From NCBI RefSeq assembly GCF_030549615.1, contig NZ_CP130832.1, positions 2,914,001 to 2,978,000 of the forward strand: DNA of 64,000 bases, read 5' to 3'. A program made the position numbers and the translations under genes. The notes beneath the pieces are model-generated. The model searched no databases, was not told where the DNA came from, and worked only from the letters and a program-made list of their open reading frames with translations. Source of the stretch: Stenotrophomonas sp. 610A2. GTDB taxonomy: Bacteria; Pseudomonadota; Gammaproteobacteria; Xanthomonadales; Xanthomonadaceae. This document shows, piece after piece, positions 57,420-64,000 of the stretch. How positions within the stretch are numbered: the first letter of the stretch is position 1; each line of letters begins with the position of its first letter.

Positions 57420-58406
57420 ATGACCACCACCACGCATCGCGACTTCACTCTCGACCCGGTTGATAACGAACGGCTGGCCAATCTGGCCGGGCCATTCGAC
57501 GAGCACCTGCGCCAGGTAGAACTCAAACTGGGCGTGGAGATTGCCAACCGCGGCAACGTCTTCCGCGTCAGCGGCCCGGGCAAGACCGCGCTCGAAGCTG
57601 AAAAACTGCTCAAGGCCCTCTACGCGGAAGCGGCGGAAGCCGTTTTCGACAGCCACGCCATCCATCTGCGTTTGAACCGCGCCAACGTGGATCACGTCAC
57701 CGAGCAGGCTTACGAAGCGCAGGAAGTAGCCATCAAGGTAAAGCGCGGCACGGTGCGCGGCCGCGGCCTCAACCAGGCCAGCTACCTGCACCAGATCGCC
57801 ACCCACGACATCAGCTTCGGCATTGGCCCTGCCGGCACCGGCAAGACCTTCCTGGCGGTAGCAATGGCCGTTGATGCCTTGAATGAGTCACGCGTGCAGC
57901 GCCTGATCCTGGTCCGCCCGGCGGTGGAAGCCGGCGAGAAGCTGGGCTTCCTGCCCGGCGACCTGACCCAGAAGGTTGACCCCTACCTGCGCCCGCTCTA
58001 CGACGCCCTGTACGAAATGCTGGGCGTTGAAAAGGTGGCCAAGCTGCTGGAGAAGAATGTCATCGAGATCGCCCCGCTGGCCTATATGCGCGGACGCACG
58101 CTCAATGACGCCTTCGTGATCCTGGACGAGGCACAGAACACCACCATCGAACAGATGAAGATGTTCCTGACCCGCCTTGGCTTCGGCTCGACCGCTGTCG
58201 TCACCGGCGACCTGACCCAGACCGACCTGCCCAAGCACGTCAAATCCGGCCTGCGCGACGCCATCGAGGTGCTGCGCGGTGTGGACGGCGTCAGCTTCAC
58301 CTTCTTTGAGTCGCGCGACGTGGTACGCCATCCATTGGTGGCCCGCATCGTCAGCGCCTATGACCGCCGCGATCTGCAGCAGGTCAAACCCGGAGCAAGC
58401 GAATGA
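57420..58406 (+). CDS. ybeZ: PhoH-like ATPase (YbeZ)
   Basis: This 328-residue P-loop ATPase works with YbeY in RNA metabolism and ribosome maturation. A short N-terminal KH-like region precedes Walker [17 protein letters not shown], the block [17 protein letters not shown] and Walker [12 protein letters not shown]. It ends in an ATGA overlap with ybeY, the conserved phoH-ybeY pair. Confidence 0.95.
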   Translation: MTTTTHRDFTLDPVDNERLANLAGPFDEHLRQVELKLGVEIANRGNVFRVSGPGKTALEAEKLLKALYAEAAEAVFDSHAIHLRLNRANVDHVTEQAYEAQEVAIKVKRGTVRGRGLNQASYLHQIATHDISFGIGPAGTGKTFLAVAMAVDALNESRVQRLILVRPAVEAGEKLGFLPGDLTQKVDPYLRPLYDALYEMLGVEKVAKLLEKNVIEIAPLAYMRGRTLNDAFVILDEAQNTTIEQMKMFLTRLGFGSTAVVTGDLTQTDLPKHVKSGLRDAIEVLRGVDGVSFTFFESRDVVRHPLVARIVSAYDRRDLQQVKPGASE

Positions 58407-58888
58407 CCAAGGGCCCTGTCCGCCTTGATGTAGCCGTCAGCTACGCCCTGCCCCGCGCCGGCCTGCCGGCAGCGGTGAGCTTCCGTCGCTGGGTGGCTGC
58501 TGCCCTCAAGGGCCGTATCCGCGAGGCCGACCTGGCTATCCGCGTGGTCGACGCCAAGGAAGGTCAGTCACTGAACCGCCACTACCGCGGTAAGGACTAC
58601 GCCACCAATGTGCTGAGCTTTCCGGCCGAATTGCCCGAAGGCCTGCCCAAGGGTGTGAAGTTCCCGCTGCTCGGCGATCTGGTGATCTGTGCCCCGGTGG
58701 TTGCCCGCGAAGCCGGGGAACAGGACAAGGCGCTCAACGCCCACTACGCCCATCTCACCGTGCACGGCGTGCTGCATCTGCTGGGCTGGGACCATGAGGA
58801 CGACAAGGAAGCCGAGGCCATGGAACAGCTGGAACGCGAGATCCTGGCCGACCTGGGCATCGCGGATCCTTACGCCAACGAGCAATAA
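58403..58888 (+). CDS. ybeY: Endoribonuclease YbeY
   Basis: This 161-residue metal-dependent RNase acts in 16S rRNA 3'-end maturation and ribosome quality control. The zinc motif [14 protein letters not shown] (H-x3-H-x5-H) and [11 protein letters not shown] are diagnostic. It overlaps ybeZ by 4 bases and is followed by the SMAG array. Confidence 0.97.
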   Translation: MTKGPVRLDVAVSYALPRAGLPAAVSFRRWVAAALKGRIREADLAIRVVDAKEGQSLNRHYRGKDYATNVLSFPAELPEGLPKGVKFPLLGDLVICAPVVAREAGEQDKALNAHYAHLTVHGVLHLLGWDHEDDKEAEAMEQLEREILADLGIADPYANEQ

Positions 58889-58898
58889 AAAAGCAGCC

Positions 58899-59145
58899 GT
58901 AGTGCCGAGCCATGCTCGGCAGGGGCTTTCCCGGCAAGATCAAAAGCCCCCTCATCCCAACCCTTCTCCCGCAAGCGGGAGAAGGGCTAACGCCAAGGCC
59001 GAAAATGCCCATGTAGTGCCGAGCCACGCTCGGCAGGGGCTTTCCCGGCAAGATCAAAAGCCCCCCTCATCCCAACCCTTCTCCCGCAAGCGGGAGAAGG
59101 GCTAACGCCAAAAGCGGCACCTGTAGTGCCGAGCCATGCTCGGCA
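58899..59145 (+). repeat. Composite SMAG tandem array (three SMAG, two CCCTTCTCCCGC hairpins)
   Basis: SMAG copies lie at 58899, 59013 and 59123 (each 23 bases). After the first two comes the same string with GGGGCTTTCCCGGCAAGATC and a CCCTTCTCCCGC hairpin (58961-58986 and 59076-59101), giving units of 114 and 110 bases. The third unit is cut after GCTTTCCCG. The near identity of the units points to recent tandem duplication. Confidence 0.92.
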
Positions 59146-59180
59146 GGCGCTTTCCCGATAGATTGATAGGCCGCAGGGTT

Positions 59181-59277
59181 GTAGGAACGGCGTAAGCCGC
59201 GAAGCAGACACACCTTCTGATTGTGTCCATTCCAGGCCCTCAAGGAATGCCAGCTTCGCGGCTTAGGCCGCTCCTGC
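59181..59277. repeat. Inverted pair of GTAGGAGCGGCG-type elements
   Basis: Copy 1 is at 59181-59205 (GTAGGAACGGCG...) and copy 2, inverted, at 59253-59277 (...GGCCGCTCCTGC). The spacing of about 47 bases between copies matches the pairs at 10.9 and 50.1 kb. Confidence 0.78.
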
Positions 59278-59341
59278 AAGACAGCTCCGTGCCATCGCGA
59301 TATCGCTATCATCGGCGCCAAGACTTCATCGAACGAATGCC

Positions 59342-59944
59342 GTGCGCTCAACCTGCCTGCTGCCACTCCTGCTTATTGCCGCCGGTTCGGCCCAAGCCCA
59401 GCCCGCCATCGACCTGCCCGCCCTGATCGAATGCCGGCAGAGCGTCAGTGAATTCTCCGCGCTGAAACCCATCGCCAATGACCCGCTGAAGGCGGTAACC
59501 CTGGGCTGGCGTCCCTTGCCGCAGGGCAACCTGTTCATGGCCGAGTACATGTTGAATACCCCGATCACGGTGTTCGGGCATAGCGCCGACCATATCGCCA
59601 TGGCCGGCGGCACCATCATCGCCATCCTCGACATGCCGGACCCGCGCCCGCTGGCCAGACAGCTGGAGCTGGAAACCGGCTACGACGCCCCGGACAAGTT
59701 CATGGCCGGGCGGGAGCTGGTCAGCCGCGACGTCAACGACGCCAAAACCGGCGAGGCGCTGATCGAATCGGTGATCCTGGGCGTGTCCACGGTCAAATCC
59801 CACCCGGGCAAGACCCTGGTCGGCTGTACCTACAGCCTGGACCTGCCTGCCGAGGAGGAAACGCCACCCGCGCCGGCAGACAGTCCGACCGATGCCCCGC
59901 CGCCAGCTCCCAGCGTGCAGACCCCCAACCTGCCCGCCGCTTGA
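59342..59944 (+). CDS. Conserved exported protein of unknown function
   Basis: This 200-residue protein starts at GTG 59342 and has a signal peptide (CLLPLLLIAAGSAQA). The mature part begins DLPALIECRQSVSEFSALKP, has one Cys near the start and one near the end (VGCTYSLDL) that may pair, and finishes with a Pro/Ala/Thr-rich tail. I do not recognise a domain. It is 69 bases upstream of corC and may share its transcript. Confidence 0.75.
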   Translation: MRSTCLLPLLLIAAGSAQAQPAIDLPALIECRQSVSEFSALKPIANDPLKAVTLGWRPLPQGNLFMAEYMLNTPITVFGHSADHIAMAGGTIIAILDMPDPRPLARQLELETGYDAPDKFMAGRELVSRDVNDAKTGEALIESVILGVSTVKSHPGKTLVGCTYSLDLPAEEETPPAPADSPTDAPPPAPSVQTPNLPAA

Positions 59945-60013
59945 ACAGACGGGCGCGGACATCCTGCTAGACTTGCTTACCGCCCGGTGTACCGGGTGCA
60001 GTCAAACCAAGAG

Positions 60014-60892
60014 ATGTCTGAAGACGACAGTAGTACCTCGCCGGAAAACGGCGAGAAGAAACGCAGCTGGCTGGAGCGCCTGGGTTCGGCGTTCTCCAGC
60101 GAACCCCACACCCGCGACGAGCTGGTGGCACTCCTGCAGACGGCACAGCAGGACGGCCTGATCGCCGCAGACACCCTGCGGATGATGGAAGGCGCCATTT
60201 CGGTGGCCGAGCTGACCGTCGGCGACGTGATGATCCCGCGCTCGCACATGGTGTCCCTGCCCGTCGAATGCCCCTTCATCGAGCTGATGAAGCAGGTGGT
60301 CGATTCCGGCCATTCGCGCTTCCCGGTGCACGGTGAGAACAAGGACGACATCCTTGGCATCCTGCTGGCCAAGGACCTGCTGCGCGGCGTGGTCGCCGAC
60401 AACAGCCACGCCAGCGTGCGCGAGCTGCTGCGTCCGGCGGTGCTGATCCCCGAATCGAAGAAGCTCAATGTGCTGCTCAAGGAGTTCCGGCTCTCGCGCA
60501 ACCACATGGCCATCGTGGTCGATGAGTACGGCGGTGTCGCCGGCCTGGTCACCATCGAGGACGTGCTGGAACAGATCGTCGGCCAGATCGACGACGAGCA
60601 CGACGAGACCGAGGACCACACCTCGCAGATCGCCATCCTCGCCGATGGCCGCTACGTGGTGGACGCATTGACCACCATCGGCGATTTCAACGAGCGCTTC
60701 GGCGCCAACTTCTCCGATGATGACTACGACACCATCGGCGGGCTGGTCACCGAAGCCACCGGCCACCTGCCGGAGATCGGCGACGAGCTGACCCTGGAGC
60801 GCTTCGTGTTCCGCGTGGCCAAGGCCGACGCGCGTCGCGTGCAGGCTTTCCACGTCACCGTGCTGCCGCCAGAAACCCAGGACGAAGATTGA
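60014..60892 (+). CDS. corC: CorC/HlyC family CBS-domain protein
   Basis: This 292-residue cytosolic protein has two CBS domains (VGDVMIPRSHMVSLPVECP and LLRPAVLIPESKKLNVLLKEF) and a C-terminal CorC/HlyC domain (GGLVTEATGHLPEIGDEL). CorC is associated with magnesium and cobalt efflux. The ATG at 60014 (MSEDDSS) is preferred; the frame is open to 59987. The ybeY-corC neighbourhood is conserved in gammaproteobacteria. The stop overlaps the next gene's TTG start. Confidence 0.94.
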   Translation: MSEDDSSTSPENGEKKRSWLERLGSAFSSEPHTRDELVALLQTAQQDGLIAADTLRMMEGAISVAELTVGDVMIPRSHMVSLPVECPFIELMKQVVDSGHSRFPVHGENKDDILGILLAKDLLRGVVADNSHASVRELLRPAVLIPESKKLNVLLKEFRLSRNHMAIVVDEYGGVAGLVTIEDVLEQIVGQIDDEHDETEDHTSQIAILADGRYVVDALTTIGDFNERFGANFSDDDYDTIGGLVTEATGHLPEIGDELTLERFVFRVAKADARRVQAFHVTVLPPETQDED

Positions 60893-62127
60893 TCACCCTG
60901 CGCCTGCCGCGGCTGCTGTCCGCGTTCGCGTCGTTGTTCCTGCTGCTGGCCGCGATGGCCAGCAGCGCACAACCCGTCGCCAACCAAACCAGCGAAACCA
61001 GCCCTAACCCGGCACCGCGCATCGGCGTGGTGACCATGCTGCCGGGCGAAGTGTTCTTCGAGCGCTTCGGCCATGACGCACTGGTGGTGCTGGACCCGAC
61101 CACGGGGCAGGCAACGTCGTACAACTTTGGCTTCTTCGATCCGTCCGAGCCGGATTTCATCGGCAACTTCGTGCGCGGCAAGATGATGTATTACCTGGTC
61201 GCCCTGCCGCTGGAACAGGACCTGGCGCAATACGAGAGCGTCGGCCGCGGCGCAAACATCCAATGGCTGGACCTGCCACACGCGCAGGCGCAGGCGCTGG
61301 CCGATGCCCTGGCCGAGCGGGCCAAGCCCGAGAACGCGCGCTACCGCTACGACTACTTCACCGCCAACTGCGCCACCATGGTGCGCGACAGCCTTGATCA
61401 GGCTATGGGTGGCGCCCTGCAATCACAGCTGGCCGGCCGCTCGCGTGGCAACAGCTACCGCAGTGAGTCGGTGCGGCTGGCTTCGCCTTCGCCGTGGATG
61501 TGGCTTGGCTTTGACATCGGACTTGGTCCAAATGCCGACCAGCCACTGTCGCGCTGGCAGGAAGCCTTCGTGCCGATGCGGCTGGCTGACAGCCTGCGCG
61601 AAGTACGCAACAGCGAAGGTCGGCCGCTGGTGCAGGCCGAACAAGAGCTGCTGCCGCAACGGCTGCCGCCCGAGCCAAAAGAAAAACAGCGCTCCTGGTG
61701 GCCGTGGATGCTGGTCGGGCTGGCCGTTGCCGCGGCGCTGTGCGCCGCTCGCCGTAAGCCGCGCCTGATCGGCGGGTTCGCACTGCCGTTCTGGCTGTTC
61801 TGTGCTGTTGCCGGTGGCCTGCTGACCTTCCTGTGGGGTTTCAGCGAACACCAGGCCGCCTGGGCCAACCGCAACCTGTTGCTGCTCAACCCGCTGGCCT
61901 TGCTGCTGCTTCCCGGCGCGTGGAGCCTGTTGCGTGGCCGCCAGCCGCGCGCCTGGTTCCGGGTCATCCTGTGGTCGCTGACCGGCATTGCGCTGCTTGC
62001 GTTGCCGCTGCATTGGTTGTCGCTGCAGGCGCAGTTCAACATGCAATGGATCGTCCTGCTGCTGCCAATCCATGTTGCATTGGCATTCCTGCTGGCGCGC
62101 CGCAGCTTGGCGTCACCGGCCAGCTGA
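60889..62127 (+). CDS. DUF4105 membrane protein
   Basis: This 412-residue protein has a signal peptide ending ASSAQ. A periplasmic DUF4105 domain (VFFERFGHDALVVLD, FTANCATMVRDSLDQA) has the His and Cys of a papain-like NlpC/P60 layout, as in the N-terminal region of Lnb. After a linker come about four membrane helices (GGFALPFWLFCAVAGGLLTF and following). The start is a TTG overlapping the corC stop (TTGA). A cell-envelope hydrolase or acyltransferase role is possible. Confidence 0.85.
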   Translation: MITLRLPRLLSAFASLFLLLAAMASSAQPVANQTSETSPNPAPRIGVVTMLPGEVFFERFGHDALVVLDPTTGQATSYNFGFFDPSEPDFIGNFVRGKMMYYLVALPLEQDLAQYESVGRGANIQWLDLPHAQAQALADALAERAKPENARYRYDYFTANCATMVRDSLDQAMGGALQSQLAGRSRGNSYRSESVRLASPSPWMWLGFDIGLGPNADQPLSRWQEAFVPMRLADSLREVRNSEGRPLVQAEQELLPQRLPPEPKEKQRSWWPWMLVGLAVAAALCAARRKPRLIGGFALPFWLFCAVAGGLLTFLWGFSEHQAAWANRNLLLLNPLALLLLPGAWSLLRGRQPRAWFRVILWSLTGIALLALPLHWLSLQAQFNMQWIVLLLPIHVALAFLLARRSLASPAS

Positions 62128-62141
62128 GGCACGATGCCGGG

Positions 62142-63155
62142 ATGACTACCGGCATCACTCCAACTCAAGTCCAGGCCAATCCGGCCTGTGTGATCAATTG
62201 CACCTGGTACGGCGCCGACGGCACGCAGCGTCCATTGGACCTGGACAGCATCAGCGACGTACTTGCCGATGACGCCAAGGGCTTCGTCTGGGTCGGCCTG
62301 TACGAGCCCAGCGACGCCATCCTGGACAAGGTGCAGGAAGAGTTCGACCTGCATCCACTGGCGATCGAGGACACCCGCAAGGCGCACCAGCGGCCCAAGA
62401 TCGAAACCTACGGCAACTCGCTGTTCGTAGTGGTGCACACCGCCCAGGTCGTGGATGAGCGCATCCGCTACGGCGAAACCCATGCCTTCCTCGGCCCGCG
62501 CTTCCTGGTGACGGTGCGTCACGGCGCATCGCTGTCGTATGCGCCGGTGCGCGCGCGGCTGGAGCAGGAGCCGGAACTGCTGGCGATGGGCCCCTCGTTC
62601 TGCCTGTACTCGGTGCTGGATGCGGTGGTGGATCACTACCTGCCGATCACCGACAGCTTCCGCGACACCCTGGACCTGCTGGAAAAAAACATCTTCGCCG
62701 ACACCTATGAGCGGCGCACGGTGATCCGCCTGTACGAACTCAAGCGCGAGCTCAACAAGATGCGGCTGGCGGTCGCGCCACTGCAGGACGCGTTGGCGCA
62801 GCTGCAACGCAACCAGGCCCAGCTGATCAACGAGGAAGTCCGGCTTTATCTGCGCGACGTGCAGGACCATGCCGCCCGCGTAAACGACGCCATCGACACC
62901 TTGCGCGAAATGCTGGGCACCGCACTGAGCGTCAACCTGTCGCTGGTGACGCTGGCCCAAGGCGAGACGGTCAAGCAGCTCGGTGCCTGGGCCGCGCTGT
63001 TAGCCGCACCAACCCTGGTCACCAGCTGGTACGGCATGAACTTCGCGCATATGCCGGAACTGGCCGGACGCTTTGCCTATCCGCTGCTGATGCTCGGCGT
63101 CGGCGTGATCTGCGTGGTGCTGTACCGCCTGTTCAAACGTTCCGGCTGGCTTTGA
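62142..63155 (+). CDS. corA: CorA-family magnesium transporter
   Basis: This 337-residue transporter has a large cytoplasmic funnel domain with long helices and two C-terminal membrane spans. The selectivity motif YGMNF and the extracellular MPEL loop are present. It is placed with corC, which supports a magnesium-homeostasis cluster. The ATG at 62142 begins 14 bases after the DUF4105 stop. Confidence 0.94.
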   Translation: MTTGITPTQVQANPACVINCTWYGADGTQRPLDLDSISDVLADDAKGFVWVGLYEPSDAILDKVQEEFDLHPLAIEDTRKAHQRPKIETYGNSLFVVVHTAQVVDERIRYGETHAFLGPRFLVTVRHGASLSYAPVRARLEQEPELLAMGPSFCLYSVLDAVVDHYLPITDSFRDTLDLLEKNIFADTYERRTVIRLYELKRELNKMRLAVAPLQDALAQLQRNQAQLINEEVRLYLRDVQDHAARVNDAIDTLREMLGTALSVNLSLVTLAQGETVKQLGAWAALLAAPTLVTSWYGMNFAHMPELAGRFAYPLLMLGVGVICVVLYRLFKRSGWL

Positions 63156-63185
63156 CCAGCCCTTTGATCTTCCGAGAGAGCATCC

Positions 63186-64000
63186 ATGCAACACGACAAC
63201 ACCAATCCCGCTCGCCGCAACTTCCTGCGCAGTTCGCTGATCGCCGGCGCCGCGGCGCTGCCTTTGTCGCAGATCGCGTCGGCGCAGGCCGCAGCCAATT
63301 CCGATAACGCTCTACCCGAATCGATGCGTGCGCTGAAATCGGTCGCCACGCAGGTGGTGCCGATCGGCAACGACGAGCGCATAGCGCGCGTGGCCAAGGC
63401 CCAGCGCTTGATGGCCGAGCACGGCATCGATGCGGTGTTCATTGGTGCCGGCAGCTCGCTGACCTATTTCACCGGCATGCGCTGGTGGGACAGCGAACGC
63501 CTCACTGGTGTGATCTTGCCGCGCAAGGGCGAGCCGGTCTACGTGACACCGGAATTCGAGCGCGTGCGCACGCTGGAGCAGATCAAGCTCGGCAACGATG
63601 TGCGCGGCTGGCAGGAAGACGAAGACCCCTACGCCCTGGTCGCCAAGGTGCTGCGTGACATGGGCCATGCCACCGGCACGCTGGGCATGGAAGAAGCCGT
63701 GCCCTACTTCCGCGCCAAAGGCATTGCGGATGCGCTGCCGCAAGCCAAGGTGGTACCGGCATGGCCGGTGGTATCCGGTTGCCGTCGGGTCAAGAGCGCG
63801 GCCGAGCTGGCCTTGATGAAACTTGCCAACGAAGCCACGCTGGCGGTGTATGAAGCCGTTTGGAAGGCCTTGAAGCCCGGCATGACCGAGCAGGACATCA
63901 GCGGCCTGCTGGCAATGGCCTACGCGCGCACCGGCTTGAACGGGGACGCCAGCGTCAACATCGGCAAGTACACCGCCTCCCCGCACGGCTCGGACAAACC
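63186..64000 (+). CDS. Tat-exported M24 peptidase (Xaa-Pro type), cut by window end
   Basis: The first 271 residues are visible. The Tat signal ARRNFLRSSLIAGAAALPLS is followed by a creatinase-like N-terminal domain (RVAKAQRLMAEHGIDAVFIG, YFTGMRWWDSERLTG) and the beginning of the M24 pita-bread domain (RRVKSAAELALMKLANEAT, GMTEQDISGLLAMAY). The metal ligands lie beyond base 64000. It should cleave Xaa-Pro dipeptides or peptides outside the cytoplasm. Confidence 0.88.
   Translation, partial: MQHDNTNPARRNFLRSSLIAGAAALPLSQIASAQAAANSDNALPESMRALKSVATQVVPIGNDERIARVAKAQRLMAEHGIDAVFIGAGSSLTYFTGMRWWDSERLTGVILPRKGEPVYVTPEFERVRTLEQIKLGNDVRGWQEDEDPYALVAKVLRDMGHATGTLGMEEAVPYFRAKGIADALPQAKVVPAWPVVSGCRRVKSAAELALMKLANEATLAVYEAVWKALKPGMTEQDISGLLAMAYARTGLNGDASVNIGKYTASPHGSDK

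Larger units (their letters stand above)
58889..59341. other. Repeat-filled spacer between ybeY and the next gene
   Basis: About 450 bases without a gene. It contains the composite SMAG array (58899-59145) and an inverted pair of GTAGGAGCGGCG-type elements (59181-59277), so at least seven palindromes in total. Confidence 0.88.

Noticed and set aside
58899..59145. CRISPR-like array
   Set aside because: The repeats are self-palindromic, the spacers are themselves repeated, and there are no cas genes; this is a REP-type array.

Overview
The window reads as a chromosomal core segment of a high-GC gammaproteobacterium of the family Xanthomonadaceae, most consistent with Stenotrophomonas. The gene orders (thrS-infC-rpmI-rplT-pheS-pheT-ihfA-merR-tRNA-Pro, petABC-sspA-sspB, miaB-phoH-ybeY-corC, fimU-pilVWXY1E) and protein sequences fit Xanthomonadaceae. 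Short GTAG-ended hairpins with stem TGCCGAGC/GCTCGGCA recur at about 12.2, 19.9, 49.9 and 58.9-59.1 kb. They match the SMAG repeats described from Stenotrophomonas maltophilia. No prophage, insertion sequence, CRISPR array or toxin-antitoxin pair was found.

Layout. 0-5.4 kb (minus): a trans-envelope signalling cassette made of a TonB-dependent receptor with an STN domain, an ECF sigma factor, FecR and a secreted amidohydrolase cut by the window edge. 5.6-10.9 kb (plus): a lipoprotein, an acyl-CoA dehydrogenase, an HNH nuclease and dxs. 11-16.3 kb: a patch of small accessory genes on both strands (TraB/GumN-like protein, phosphatase-like protein, lipocalin, DUF333, DUF1653, several unknowns, an XRE-DUF805 fusion). 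16.6-24.7 kb (minus): tRNA-Pro and the thrS to merR translation operon, with a possible threonine leader upstream of thrS and a non-canonical ATC start for infC. 25-29 kb: secreted agmatine deiminase-like protein, two tRNA-Val genes, uvrB. 29-37.7 kb: type IV pilus functions, with a stand-alone FimT carrying a GRxR DNA-binding motif, tRNA-Asn, the minor-pilin/PilY1 operon and a divergent AlgZ-like kinase. 37.7-42.5 kb: ppnN and an Oar-like TonB-dependent receptor. 42.7-47.3 kb: grxD-SDR-marC, sodB, an AhpD-like protein and purEK. 47.3-50 kb: a Trm112-like gene with nadC and two genes for conserved proteins of unknown function. 50.2-55.3 kb (minus): sspB, sspA, the cytochrome bc1 genes and a lytic transglycosylase. 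55.4-64 kb (plus): miaB, phoH, ybeY, an unknown secreted protein, corC, a DUF4105 protein, corA and a Tat-exported M24 peptidase cut by the window end.

Most genes are housekeeping: translation, isoprenoid, purine and NAD synthesis, respiration, RNA maturation and metal/redox homeostasis. The less ordinary material is the pilus/DNA-uptake block, small regulatory structures (thrS leader, infC start, a DnaA-box-like cluster before phoH), three interleaved families of short palindromic repeats, and several proteins that keep a family fold but have lost its usual active-site residues (SDR, TraB/GumN-like, Trm112-like). No clearly unprecedented multi-gene system was recognised.
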